A stretch of 64,000 bases of DNA from contig JAHCKM010000002.1 in the NCBI GenBank assembly GCA_026125795.1, forward strand, positions 682,001 to 746,000, written 5' to 3'. This document shows, piece after piece, positions 27,571-36,833 of the stretch (positions are counted from its first letter, which is position 1; each line of letters begins with the position of its first letter). A program made the translations under genes and the position numbers. The notes below the pieces were generated by a model that saw only the letters and a program-made list of their open reading frames with translations, had not been told where the DNA came from and did no database searches. The stretch comes from Burkholderiaceae bacterium. Its GTDB lineage: Bacteria > Pseudomonadota > Gammaproteobacteria > Burkholderiales > Burkholderiaceae_C.

Positions 27571-27712
27571 CGTCCTTGTTCTTGGTCGAGCAGGGCGCGG
27601 CGCGTCCACGATGCTGCTCCTCTTGAGCAGCAGGCCCTTGCGCTCGAGGTGCTTGTTGACCGACTTGAGGATGTCCTAGGCCAGGTCGTTGGCTTCGAGC
27701 AGATGACGGCGG
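27571..27712 (-). pseudogene. IS5-family transposase fragment
   Basis: On the minus strand RRHLLEANDLA-stop-DILKSVNKHLERKGLLL, then SSIVDA and, after a frame change, APCSTKNKD. This is the well-known IS5/IS1182-type segment (RHLLE.N.L...I...VN.HL...GL......IVDATII.APSSTKNK). It contains an in-frame TAG and at least one frameshift and both ends are missing, so it is a dead remnant. It directly replaces the distal part of an attC-like site. Confidence 0.7.
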
Positions 27713-27714
27713 TC

Positions 27715-27757
27715 CGTCGAGCAGGCTGGTGTCGGCTCGAGAGATGGGTTAGGCGTC
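27715..27757 (-). other. Truncated attC-like site downstream of the VOC cassette gene
   Basis: Right after the VOC stop the minus strand reads TGACGCCTAACCCATCTC and then CTCGAGCCGAC. GCCTAAC (27754-27748) is a canonical attC R'' box and the following TCGAGCCGAC matches the usual L'' arm. The other half is missing; transposase remnant sequence begins within about 40 bases. Confidence 0.6.
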
Positions 27758-27758
27758 A

Positions 27759-28151
27759 TCAAGCCGCTCGGAATGCCTGATGCTCGTACGTTGTGATCTC
27801 GTACGGATTGCCGTCCGGATCAGAGAAGTAGATGGAAAGAGCAACCTCATGGTCCTCGAAGTTCACCTTGAGGTCCGGGAATCCGGCGAGATGTGCCTGC
27901 CACGCGCGAAGGCCCTCCGCTGTTGTGCGCAGCGCTACTGTGGCCCTGTTGGCTTGCCTCGGCCGCTCGAACAAGGCGATGTGCACCGTGTTGGCCGAGT
28001 CTTGAAGCGTCAGGGGGCCACCGTCACTTGCCCAGAACTCCAGGCCTGGGTTGCGCGAGAGCCCCATGACCTTGGCGTACCACCCTTCTGCGGCGGCGCG
28101 GTCCTGTACGAAGACGTGGATGTGATCGATGCCTTGAAGAGATGTGGTCAT
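27759..28151 (-). CDS. VOC family (glyoxalase/bleomycin-resistance-like) protein, cassette gene
   Basis: 130 aa. Typical VOC half-domains: GIDHIHVFVQDRAAAEGWYA at the start and ALSIYFSDPDGNPYEITTYE at the end, with metal-ligand positions His (IDHIHV) and Glu (YEITTYE). Such proteins include glyoxalases, thiol transferases and antibiotic-binding proteins; no specific role can be given. GAGG precedes the ATG. The gene is bounded by attC-like sites at both ends in the order gene-then-attC, which is the structure of an integron cassette. Confidence 0.85.
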   Translation of the reverse strand: MTTSLQGIDHIHVFVQDRAAAEGWYAKVMGLSRNPGLEFWASDGGPLTLQDSANTVHIALFERPRQANRATVALRTTAEGLRAWQAHLAGFPDLKVNFEDHEVALSIYFSDPDGNPYEITTYEHQAFRAA

Positions 28152-28181
28152 GGAAACCTCACGAATCGCAGAGTGGTGCTT

Positions 28182-28269
28182 GTGACGCCTAGCGTTCGAG
28201 CTCAGCTGCCTGCGGAAGCTGGCGAAGCCAGCCGTAGCAGGTAGGCTGCAGCGAAGGGCTAGGCGTCAC
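28182..28269 (-). other. Complete attC-like recombination site (88 bases)
   Basis: GTGACGCCTAGC at 28182-28193 and its exact complement GCTAGGCGTCAC at 28258-28269 close a long imperfect hairpin. Inside, CAGCTGCCTGC faces GCAGGTAGGCTG with extra-helical bases and a central perfect hairpin GCTGGC-GAA-GCCAGC (28218-28232) forms the tip. On the minus strand the ends read GCCTAGC and GCTAGGC, one compensated base away from the canonical attC boxes GCCTAAC and GTTAGGC, and GAGCTCGAAC matches the L' arm style. The stop TAG of the upstream cassette gene lies inside R'', as is usual for cassettes. Confidence 0.7.
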
Positions 28270-28540
28270 GTTTACTGCCAAAGTCTTCGCGTGTTCGTGG
28301 CGCTTCAGACGCTTGCACGTCGAGCGACTGCCGGTACTTGATGCAGCCACGCATGAACTGCGGGCATTCCGGAACAGCTATGGCCGGGCTCACCTTCTCT
28401 GGCAACAACTCCCATAGATCTGGATGGTGCCAGCACAGCTCATGGCCACTAGAGTCGCGATGCCTCCGGATCGCGTTCCGAAGCCGCACTGTTTCCGCGA
28501 TCAGTTGCTCACGAGAGAGATTGTTGAGATCTTCGTCCAC
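28259..28540 (-). CDS. Hypothetical integron-cassette protein
   Basis: 93 aa starting VDEDLNNLSREQLIAETVRL and ending APRTREDFGSKRDA. The pattern LIAE..RLRN.IR.HRDS.GHELCWHHPDLW..LPE and PEWPQFMRGCIKYRQSLD-like text is, from memory, common in hypothetical cassette proteins of chromosomal integrons; here it reads VPECPQFMRGCIKYRQSLD. Function unknown. I prefer GTG 28540 (GAGG ten bases before) over TTG 28546. Its stop overlaps the attC R'' box. Confidence 0.75.
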   Translation of the reverse strand: MDEDLNNLSREQLIAETVRLRNAIRRHRDSSGHELCWHHPDLWELLPEKVSPAIAVPECPQFMRGCIKYRQSLDVQASEAPRTREDFGSKRDA

Positions 28541-28703
28541 GATCAAGCCGCCTCACCAATGACTTCAACCGAACGATGGTAGGAAGCTGCGGTAACTGCA
28601 ATGGCGGAGGGGCGATGCCCACAACAAACTGAACCTCTGACCGCCGCCATTGGTGTCGTGGCTGACGAGGCGTTGGTCGTGCCGGTCGTGAGCTGGGCCG
28701 CGC

Positions 28704-28726
28704 CAATACCATTGGTCAATTGATTC
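28704..28726 (+). promoter_or_regulatory. RATACC motif, site A (VOC-ALDH operon)
   Basis: CAATACCATTGGTCAATTGA followed by TTC, about 50 bases upstream of the VOC gene start. It matches site B (35541-35563) at 20 of 23 positions. The core ATACC-ATT-GGTCA is a near-palindrome. Placement fits an activator site at or above a -35 region. Confidence 0.6.
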
Positions 28727-28774
28727 AAGCGCCGCGCCCTGGTCCCATAGCGCTCCCGAACACAGGAGCGAATC

Positions 28775-29431
28775 ATGAACACGACCGTGCTGCAGAGCGA
28801 AGCCGCGACTGGAGGGCCGAAAGGACGGACGATCGACATGAAGCTCGAGGTCACCGTCATTCCGGTATCCGACGTCGAGCGTGCAAAGCGCTTTTACGGC
28901 AGTCTGGGCTGGAGGCTTGACGCTGACTTCGACAAGGGCGAGTCCTTCCGTGGGGTGCAGATGACGCCGCCGGGGTCGTCTTGCTCGATCCACTTCGGAC
29001 GAGGCATCACGTCGGCCGCTCCTGGCTCGGCACACGGGTTGTTTCTCGCCGTGTCCGACATCGAGGCTGCGCGCGCCCACTTGATGGCGTGTGATGTGGC
29101 AGTGAGCGAGATCTTCCACCGGGCCCCTGGCGAGCCTCCGAAGGACGGCTTGGACCCGGAGCGGCACAGCTACGCGTCGTTCGCGACGTTCAAGGACCCG
29201 GACGGCAACACCTGGCTGCTGCAGGAGGTCACGGCACGAGCGCCGGGGCGTGTGGATGCAATCCATGCGACCTTCACCGGCGTCAGCGAACTGGCACTTG
29301 CACTACGGCGTGCAGCGAGCGCGCACCACGTGCACGAGCTGCGGATCCAGAAACGCGACACGGCAGGATGGCCGGAGTGGTACGCGGAGTACATGGTCGC
29401 CGAACAGACCGGAAAGCCGCTACCGACATGA
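28775..29431 (+). CDS. VOC family protein (glyoxalase-like)
   Basis: 218 aa; AGGAG lies eight bases before the ATG. A 21-residue lead is followed by the VOC domain: MKLEVTVIPVSDVERAKRFY, SCSIHFGRGITS, GLFLAVSDIEAARAHL and FATFKDPDGNTWLLQEVTAR. A C-terminal extension of about 60 residues after the domain is outside the usual VOC fold and ends in WPEWYAEYMVAEQTGKPLPT. The stop overlaps the aldehyde dehydrogenase start as ATGA, so the pair is coupled and probably acts on one substrate, perhaps an aldehyde or thiol conjugate. Site A lies just upstream. Confidence 0.88.
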   Translation: MNTTVLQSEAATGGPKGRTIDMKLEVTVIPVSDVERAKRFYGSLGWRLDADFDKGESFRGVQMTPPGSSCSIHFGRGITSAAPGSAHGLFLAVSDIEAARAHLMACDVAVSEIFHRAPGEPPKDGLDPERHSYASFATFKDPDGNTWLLQEVTARAPGRVDAIHATFTGVSELALALRRAASAHHVHELRIQKRDTAGWPEWYAEYMVAEQTGKPLPT

Positions 29432-30903
29432 ATCGTACAGCCACACTCGCCGCCACGCGCCACGCTTGCCACTGGATCGACGGGCAGTGGCGCGACTCTG
29501 CCGATCGTCGCCACAGCTTCAATCCGGCCACCGGTGAGACGATCGGCTCGTATGCGGTCGGCAAGGAGGAAGACGCAGCAGCCGCAGTGGCAGCTGCTGT
29601 GCGTGCCTTCCGCGACACCAACTGGCGGATCAGCCGTGATCTGAGAACCCGTGTGCTTCACGAGATGGCGCAACGATTCGAGGCGCGCGCATCGGAGCTT
29701 GCCGAAGCGCTTGCTGCCGAGAACGGCAAGCTTCTCTCGGAGGCCGCCTTTGAGGTTGCACTGGCGGCTCCTGGGCTGCGCTACGCTGCGTCGCTCGTCA
29801 ACACCGACTACGGCCGCGCTGCAGAGTGGGAACCGGGGCGCATGTCAGTCCTGCTGCGCGAGGCCGTGGGGGTCGCAGGGATCAGCGTGCCGTGGAATGC
29901 CCCGGTCGCATTGCTCACGCGCTCGCTGGCGCCAGCCCTGGCCGCCGGTTGCACCGCCGTTGTCAAGATGCCAGGCCTGACCGCGCAATTGAATGCACTC
30001 GTCAGCGAGGTCATCAGCGAAGTGCCAGGCCTTCCAAGAGGCGTGGTCAACATGGTCACCGGCGAGCGGGAGGTCCTGGGCTTTCTGGTGGAGTCTCCCG
30101 ATGTCCCGACGATCAGCTTCACGGGCAGCACGCGGGTTGCCCGGGAGATCAGCAAGGCCGGCGCCTCGCGGCTGAAGCGGTTGGGACTTGAGCTTGGCGG
30201 CAAGACGCCGCTGATTGTCTTCGACGATGCGGATCTCGACGCGGCCTTGCCCAAGATCGTGAAGGCCTTGACGGTCTTTGCCGGACAGTTCTGCATGACC
30301 GGAAGCCGGTTGCTCGTGCAACGTGGCATCGCGGACGAGGTGCGCCGGCGTCTGGCCGATCAGCTGACAAAGGTCAGGGTCGGTCCTGCTTTCGATCCCG
30401 AGAGCCAGATGGGACCGCTGATCAACAAGGCCAATGTCGATCGCGTGAACAACGTGGTGGAAGCTGCCATTGCCGCGGGTGCAAAGGTCGTCGTGCGAGG
30501 CGGTCCTGTCCGCAGCGGGCCGCTCGCGCAGGGTTCGTTCTACGAGCCGACGCTTCTCGAGGTGGCGGACTCCAGGTTGCCCATCGTGCAAGAAGAGGTG
30601 TTCGGTCCAGTGATGACCATGCAGCTCTTTGGCAGCGAGGCCGACGCGATCTCGTTGGCGAACGACAGCGAGTACGGCTTGGCAGCCAGCGTCTGGTCGC
30701 GCGACGTCGACCGTCCGTTGCGCATTGCGCGCGAGCTCCAGGCGGGCACGGTCTGGATCAACGACTGGGTCGTCATGCGCGACGAGTTCGAGGAAGGTGG
30801 CTACAAGCAGAGCGGGCGCGGGCGCCTGAGGGGCCTGGCGTCGCTCGAGGATTTCATCGAGTACAAGCACCTCGTCCTGCAGCCCGGCGTCGCTGAGCGC
30901 TGA
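29428..30903 (+). CDS. NAD(P)-dependent aldehyde dehydrogenase
   Basis: 491 aa, full length for the family. Key residues are present: oxyanion Asn157 in VPWNAPVALL, cofactor-binding Lys180, FTGSTRVAREI for NAD(P) binding, general base Glu255 in LELGGKTP and nucleophile Cys289 in FAGQFCMTGSRL. It oxidises an aldehyde to the acid in the cytosol. The segment after Lys180 is MPGLTAQ in place of the common PSE/PAE. ATGA overlap with the VOC gene marks an operon. Aldehyde specificity is unknown; the nearby aryl-alcohol dehydrogenase gene shares the same promoter motif and could feed it. Confidence 0.92.
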   Translation: MNRTATLAATRHACHWIDGQWRDSADRRHSFNPATGETIGSYAVGKEEDAAAAVAAAVRAFRDTNWRISRDLRTRVLHEMAQRFEARASELAEALAAENGKLLSEAAFEVALAAPGLRYAASLVNTDYGRAAEWEPGRMSVLLREAVGVAGISVPWNAPVALLTRSLAPALAAGCTAVVKMPGLTAQLNALVSEVISEVPGLPRGVVNMVTGEREVLGFLVESPDVPTISFTGSTRVAREISKAGASRLKRLGLELGGKTPLIVFDDADLDAALPKIVKALTVFAGQFCMTGSRLLVQRGIADEVRRRLADQLTKVRVGPAFDPESQMGPLINKANVDRVNNVVEAAIAAGAKVVVRGGPVRSGPLAQGSFYEPTLLEVADSRLPIVQEEVFGPVMTMQLFGSEADAISLANDSEYGLAASVWSRDVDRPLRIARELQAGTVWINDWVVMRDEFEEGGYKQSGRGRLRGLASLEDFIEYKHLVLQPGVAER

Positions 30904-31371
30904 TGCGCCTTGACATTGATTGACCGCACGCTGATCCAACCGCTAGGGGATCTGGCAAGCGCGAGCGTCGGATCCGGCCCGGCGGCATCGAGCCAGCAGC
31001 CGTCAGCACTGCGTCCGAACGCGCGTGCGCCCGCGTTCGGTCGGTTCTGCGATGGTCATCCTCGCTCGTTGGTCACACGCGAAGTGCAAGGCTTCTTGCA
31101 GGCTCATCGCTGACCCTTGCGCCCATGCGGCCTCGAACTCATCGTCGCCCAGCGCGGTCCGCGCTGGACGCATCTGGTCCGCTTCAACCCCTGGAGCCGC
31201 GTACGGTGAGTGCACGCCGCGCAGCTGTCGTGACTGCATCACGGCGCCGCGATGCCATCGGCATAGTTTGGCTGCGTCAGCGCACCCTGCCATCGCAGCG
31301 CGATGCCCATTGGCCGCGATCGAATCCTTCGGAGTCGGCGGACCCGCGCCGACCTCGCGGCCGCGTAGCAA
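30904..31371. other. Convergent intergenic stretch with a decayed gene tail
   Basis: 468 bases between the ALDH gene and the minus-strand cytochrome c gene. Apart from the remnant at 31060-31161, I see no gene, RNA or repeat here. Confidence 0.5.
31060..31161 (-). pseudogene. Possible C-terminal remnant of an ATPase/LuxR-type regulator
   Basis: The minus strand encodes RTALGDDEFEAAWAQGSAMS followed by LQEALHFACDQRAR. LG...F..AWA.G..MSL.EA...A is the usual extreme C-terminus of large AAA ATPase regulators of the LuxR/cyclase-coupled type. Nothing upstream resembles the rest of such a protein, so it would be a residual tail. The match is short and could be coincidental. Confidence 0.35.
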
Positions 31372-31722
31372 TCACTTCAAGACCTTGAGGTACCTGACGA
31401 TCTCGGACCGCTGCAAGGGGTCCGCGATGCCCGCGAACGGCATCACATTCCCGGGGATCGATCGTTGCGGATCAGCAATGAACGCGTCCAGTGTCTCTTC
31501 ATCCCACACCACGTTGATCCTTTTCATTGCGACGCTGAAGTTGAATCCCTTCACGCTGCCGGCCTTTCTACCATAGACACCGTTGATACTCGGGCCCAGG
31601 CCGTGCGCACCGTCCGACGCATGGCAGGCCGCACACACGGCGAACGCGGCAGGGGGCTCCGCGGAAGCGAGCCGGGTGCAAGCCAGTGCAAGGATCGAGC
31701 AGACCAGAACGCTTGGACTCAT
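31372..31722 (-). CDS. Class I cytochrome c, likely electron acceptor of the GMC dehydrogenase
   Basis: 116 aa with a signal peptide (cleavage near LASAEP), heme-binding CAACH at residues 30-34 and an axial Met in GNVMPFAGIADP. The length and the order heme-GPSINGVYGRKAGS-Met are those of a mitochondrial-type soluble cytochrome c. It lies directly downstream of the GMC oxidoreductase gene in the same direction and probably takes electrons from it in the periplasm. Confidence 0.9.
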   Translation of the reverse strand: MSPSVLVCSILALACTRLASAEPPAAFAVCAACHASDGAHGLGPSINGVYGRKAGSVKGFNFSVAMKRINVVWDEETLDAFIADPQRSIPGNVMPFAGIADPLQRSEIVRYLKVLK

Positions 31723-31743
31723 CGAAGAATCTCCTGGGTGTTG

Positions 31744-33501
31744 CTACAGCTGTCTCGGACGCTCGAGGTAGCGCTTCAAGTCGTCGCCAAGTCGCAGCGC
31801 GAGTGCAGCGAGAGGTCCGGTCGGGTTGTATCCAGCGTTGTGCGGATAGACGGACGCGCCAACGACGAACAGGTTCTGCGCGTCCCAGTGCTGCAGATGT
31901 GGGGACAGCACGCTCGTCTTCGGGTCTGTGCCCATGATCGTGCCTCCGGTGGTGTGCGTGGTCTGATAGATGCGTGCGTCAAAGTCACCGCGGCGGGGAT
32001 TGGGCTGTGCCACGATCGTGGCACCGGACGCGCGTGCGAGCTCATGGGCCTTGTTCGTCACGTAATCACTCATGCGGTAGTCGTTGTCCTTGAAGTTGTA
32101 GGTCATCCGCAGCAGCGGCTGGCCATAGGCATCGCGGTAGTCCGGATCGAGATCAAGATAGTTGTCGCGGTGCGGGTAGTTGCTGCCGTGCACGCTGTAC
32201 TGGAATGCGTGCGCGTACCAGTCGGCGTTCGCCTGCTTCCACTTCGTGCCCCAGCGCGGCGTGCCGGCGGGGACCAGACGCGAGCCGATCGGGCGGCCGT
32301 TGGTCACATTGGCGTAGATGTAGCCACCACCCAAGAAGCCGAGGCCCGTGTGATCGAAGTTGTCTCCATTGAACTCGTCGATCACCGTCTGCGAGGCGCC
32401 AGAGGCCATGAATGGGTTGATCCACGCGTCCTTGTAGAACGCGGGCGTGTGCGACATGACCTGGTAGCAGAAGTTCTTGCCCACTACGCCTTTGCCGGTG
32501 GCGGGGTCGTACGGTTTTCCGATTCGGTCCTGTAGCAGGAGCCGGGTGCTTGTCATCGAGTACGCGGCGATCACCACGACATCGGCCGGTTGCTCGTACT
32601 CGCGCCCAGTCTGCAGATCCAGGTAACGGACACCGGTGACGCGTCTCGCGTGACGGTCAAAGCCGACGTTGAGCACGTGTGCGCGCAGTCTCAGCTCGAA
32701 CCCCTTGCGATTGAGCAGCGGCGGATAGAGCAGCAGCTGGGGGCTCGCCTTCGCGTTCGCTTCGCAGATGAATCGTTCGCAATGACCGCAGTATTGACAT
32801 GGGGCGAGACGCTGACCGTCTGGATTCGTGTACGAGTCCGGTGAATTGCCCGCGGGCATCGGGAACGGCTTGTAGCCGAGGCTTTCGGCCGCTGCCTTGA
32901 AGATCCGGCCGGCTTCAGTGATCTCGAGCGGGCGTTGCGGGTACTCGCGACTGCGCGGCCCTTCGAAAGGGTTGCCTCCGGGCTGGATCACGCCGTTGAT
33001 GTTGCCCGCCTTGCCGGCGATACCAAAGAGCCGCTCGAAGAGGTCGTGATACGGCTCCATCTCGGCCCACGTCAGGCCCCAGTCCTGGATCGTCATCTCG
33101 GCCGGGATCGACGTTTTGCCGTAGCGCCTTTCGAGGTGCGTACGCAATACCGGGTCGTACTCTGCCCAACGCCACGTCTGGCCGTTCCAGTGATTGGCCG
33201 CACCGCCCATGCCCTCGCCAGGAAGGAACGCTTCCATACGGCGCACCGGCAGAGACGCTTCGGCGCGCGAGTGGCGTAGCGCATAGGTTTCTATCGCCCA
33301 GTCCTGCGCCAACGCATTGTGAATGGCCCAGCGCAGTTCGTCGCGCTGTGCTGGCAGGCGTTGTGGAGCGGTACCACGATGATCGATGCCTCGCTCGAGC
33401 ACCAGAATGTCGGTACCTTCCGATAACTGACGCGAGACGAGTGCAGCGGTCAGTCCGCCGCCGACGATGACGACGCTTCGTTTTGGCAGTCTGGTGGCCA
33501 T
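31744..33501 (-). CDS. GMC-type FAD oxidoreductase, large subunit of a periplasmic dehydrogenase
   Basis: 585 aa. FAD motif SVVIVGGGLTAALVSRQL at the N-terminus, GMGGAANHWNGQTWRWAEYD in the flavin-attachment region, and C-terminal catalytic His/Asn in HTTGGTIMGT and GASVYPHNAGYNPTGPLAAL. A four-Cys cluster CQYCGHCERFIC near residues 215-226 could hold an Fe-S centre, as in the catalytic subunit of FAD glucose dehydrogenase; that is inference. Related to gluconate 2-dehydrogenase large subunits. The ATG overlaps the stop of the subunit-3 gene (ATGA). It has no signal peptide and is probably co-exported with subunit 3. Substrate unknown. Confidence 0.9.
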   Translation of the reverse strand: MATRLPKRSVVIVGGGLTAALVSRQLSEGTDILVLERGIDHRGTAPQRLPAQRDELRWAIHNALAQDWAIETYALRHSRAEASLPVRRMEAFLPGEGMGGAANHWNGQTWRWAEYDPVLRTHLERRYGKTSIPAEMTIQDWGLTWAEMEPYHDLFERLFGIAGKAGNINGVIQPGGNPFEGPRSREYPQRPLEITEAGRIFKAAAESLGYKPFPMPAGNSPDSYTNPDGQRLAPCQYCGHCERFICEANAKASPQLLLYPPLLNRKGFELRLRAHVLNVGFDRHARRVTGVRYLDLQTGREYEQPADVVVIAAYSMTSTRLLLQDRIGKPYDPATGKGVVGKNFCYQVMSHTPAFYKDAWINPFMASGASQTVIDEFNGDNFDHTGLGFLGGGYIYANVTNGRPIGSRLVPAGTPRWGTKWKQANADWYAHAFQYSVHGSNYPHRDNYLDLDPDYRDAYGQPLLRMTYNFKDNDYRMSDYVTNKAHELARASGATIVAQPNPRRGDFDARIYQTTHTTGGTIMGTDPKTSVLSPHLQHWDAQNLFVVGASVYPHNAGYNPTGPLAALALRLGDDLKRYLERPRQL

Positions 33502-34208
33502 CAGCTGAAGTCCTGAATCGATTTGGGAGCGGCAGCGCCGGGGAACGGCCTGCCTCGGTACGTCACCATGTCTTGTGTGTGGAACGCGGGCAGACCCGGA
33601 TAGCCGATCAGCTTCCAGAACACCTTGCCGCGGTTGCCACCGTAAAGCGGATCCGCGAAGCACGCCTGCGCGAACAACGGGTAGACGAGCTCGTTGAACC
33701 ATTGCTCCAGCGGCACGCGACCGCCGTCTATCTTTCCGGCGGTAATCTCCTGCAGGAACGCGTCGGCGCTCGCGGCGTCGAGTTCTTCGAACTTCACGGC
33801 GAAACGGCTTACGCACGCGGTCTGCGCGGCCGCAACACCAGCCTTGTAGAACTGTTCCGGCGTCAGCGGCAACTGAAAGCCGGCCTGAGGCTTGCCGCTC
33901 CGCACAGGCGGCTGGCGGTAGAGGCGATCGCCGCGGCCGAAGCCGCCCGCGAGCTGGCGGTCAAAGAATGTTGCGAGGCCGCAGTCGACCCCGTTAGGTG
34001 TCATGCCATCGGCGGGACACATCACTTTTAGAAGCGCTTCGGTGAACGCGCCTTCGTCCGGACTCAGCGACTGGTATCCGGTCAAAGGCACAGCGATTGG
34101 CGCTACCGCCTGCGCTGCGCTCGCATCGGTGGCCACTCCGATAGTGAGCGCGCCCGAGGCCGTGGTCACTTGCTTCAGGAACATCCGGCGTGGCACTTCG
34201 CTACTCAT
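33501..34208 (-). CDS. Gluconate 2-dehydrogenase subunit 3 family protein
   Basis: 235 aa with a Tat-like signal (PRRMFLKQVTTASGALTIGV) and the subunit-3 pattern LSPDEGAFTEALLKVMCPAD near residue 47, then DCGLATFFDRQLAGGFG. The family provides the export signal and a chaperone or electron-transfer function to the GMC large subunit. It is first in a three-gene set with the GMC subunit and cytochrome c; the stop and next start overlap. The N-terminal twin-Arg (RR) matches transport of an already folded flavoprotein complex. Confidence 0.88.
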   Translation of the reverse strand: MSSEVPRRMFLKQVTTASGALTIGVATDASAAQAVAPIAVPLTGYQSLSPDEGAFTEALLKVMCPADGMTPNGVDCGLATFFDRQLAGGFGRGDRLYRQPPVRSGKPQAGFQLPLTPEQFYKAGVAAAQTACVSRFAVKFEELDAASADAFLQEITAGKIDGGRVPLEQWFNELVYPLFAQACFADPLYGGNRGKVFWKLIGYPGLPAFHTQDMVTYRGRPFPGAAAPKSIQDFS

Positions 34209-34335
34209 GGCGGTTCACTCCTTTCAGCGAAAAGTGTCGGTGAGTGGTCAGCAGTTGGCCTTTTGAACGATGGTCGTGGAGCTGCGCATGTGGGACTGCA
34301 CCTCATCAGGTCCCGGCCAGACCCCAGTCGCGCCC

Positions 34336-35612
<1,277 letters not shown>

Positions 35613-35699
35613 ATGCGAATTGCGATCGTCACTGAGGTCATCTCGTGGGCGCACGCCCTCCGAACGTTGCGGTCGGCCCCCGCGAAGCAAGCCGCTTGA
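35613..35699 (+). CDS. 28-aa leader ORF upstream of the alcohol dehydrogenase gene
   Basis: ATG at 35613 is preceded by CAGGAGAG eight bases earlier, and the frame encodes MRIAIVTEVISWAHALRTLR followed by SAPAKQAA. Its TGA lies nine bases before the dehydrogenase ATG and its last bases form part of that gene's Shine-Dalgarno sequence (TTGAGG), so translation of the two would be coupled. No regulatory codon run is visible. It may be a leader peptide, a microprotein or the rest of a lost gene. Confidence 0.45.
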   Translation: MRIAIVTEVISWAHALRTLRSAPAKQAA

Positions 35700-35708
35700 G
35701 GACACATC

Positions 35709-36818
35709 ATGACCACCATCACGGCGGCCGTCGCCCGCAAACACAAGACTCCGCTCTTGATCGAGACCCTGTACCTCGACGACATTCGACCCAACGAGGC
35801 GCGAGTGCGCTTGATCTCCAGCGGCGTCTGCCATACGGATGCCATCGTGCGTGACGGCATCTACCCCACGCCGCTGCCCGCCGTGCTGGGCCATGAGGGT
35901 GCTGGTATTGTCGAGAAGGTCGGAGAGGCGGTCCGGACGGTCAAACCCGGCGACCACGTCGTACTCTCGGCCGCCTACTGCAGCTACTGCACCCAGTGCC
36001 GCTCCGGAAATGTCGCCTACTGCGAGAACCTCTTCGCGCAGGACTTCGGTGGCCGGCGAACGAGCGACGGGACGACCTCACTCGCGACGGCCAACGGCGA
36101 GGTCGTGTCCTCGCACTTCTTCGGTCAATCCTCCTTTGCCACGCACGCGAACGTCGTCGACAGCACGCTGGTTCTCGTTCCGAAGGACGTGCCACTCGAG
36201 TCCGTGGGTTTCCTTGGCTGTGGCATGCAGACTGGAGCAGGTTCGATCTTGAACGAGCTGCGTCCACCCGCCGGATCCTCTGTTGCCATATCCGGCGCTG
36301 GTGCTGTCGGTCTTGCAGCCGTCATGGCCGCGCGCATCGCGGGCGCTACGACCGTGGTCGCCGTCGATATCCACGATTCGAGGCTGGACCTGGCCAAGGA
36401 GCTCGGAGCGACCCACGTCATCAACGCCCGATCATCGGATGTCGTCGCGGAGCTGAAGCGGGCGACGCTCGACCGGGGCGTGAACTACATCCTGGACACG
36501 ACCGCGGTGCCACAGGTCCTGGCCGATCTTTCCCGGGCGCTCAGCATCAGGGGCACGTTGGCACTCGTCGGCGCCGGACGTCCCGGCACGCAAGCGGCGT
36601 TTGAGGTCGGTGCGTCGCTCACGCGTGGCTGGACGTTCAAGACCATCGTCCAGGGCAGCTCCGTCCCGCAGCAGTTCATCCCTCGTCTTCTCAGCCTGTG
36701 GCAGCAGGGGCGCTTCCCGATCGAGAAGCTGGTCAAGCCCTATCGTTTTCAGGACATCAACCAGGCGTTCGAGGACTCAGCCTCTGGGGCGGTCGTGAAG
36801 CCGGTGATTGTCTTCTAG
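35709..36818 (+). CDS. Zinc-dependent aryl/benzyl-alcohol dehydrogenase (XylB/AreB-like)
   Basis: 369 aa, class III-like zinc alcohol dehydrogenase. Catalytic zinc ligands Cys41 (SGVCHTD) and His62 (GHEGAG), structural-zinc cysteines 91, 94, 97 and 105 (CSYCTQCRSGNVAYC) and the NAD site SGAGAVGLAAVMAARIAG. The pattern LFAQDFGGRR and the overall layout match benzyl-alcohol dehydrogenases that interconvert aromatic alcohols and aldehydes with NAD. Site B of the shared motif lies about 150 bases upstream, before a leader ORF. Product aldehydes could go to the ALDH at 29428-30903. Confidence 0.9.
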   Translation: MTTITAAVARKHKTPLLIETLYLDDIRPNEARVRLISSGVCHTDAIVRDGIYPTPLPAVLGHEGAGIVEKVGEAVRTVKPGDHVVLSAAYCSYCTQCRSGNVAYCENLFAQDFGGRRTSDGTTSLATANGEVVSSHFFGQSSFATHANVVDSTLVLVPKDVPLESVGFLGCGMQTGAGSILNELRPPAGSSVAISGAGAVGLAAVMAARIAGATTVVAVDIHDSRLDLAKELGATHVINARSSDVVAELKRATLDRGVNYILDTTAVPQVLADLSRALSIRGTLALVGAGRPGTQAAFEVGASLTRGWTFKTIVQGSSVPQQFIPRLLSLWQQGRFPIEKLVKPYRFQDINQAFEDSASGAVVKPVIVF

Positions 36819-36833
36819 CGGAAGCAGCACCGA

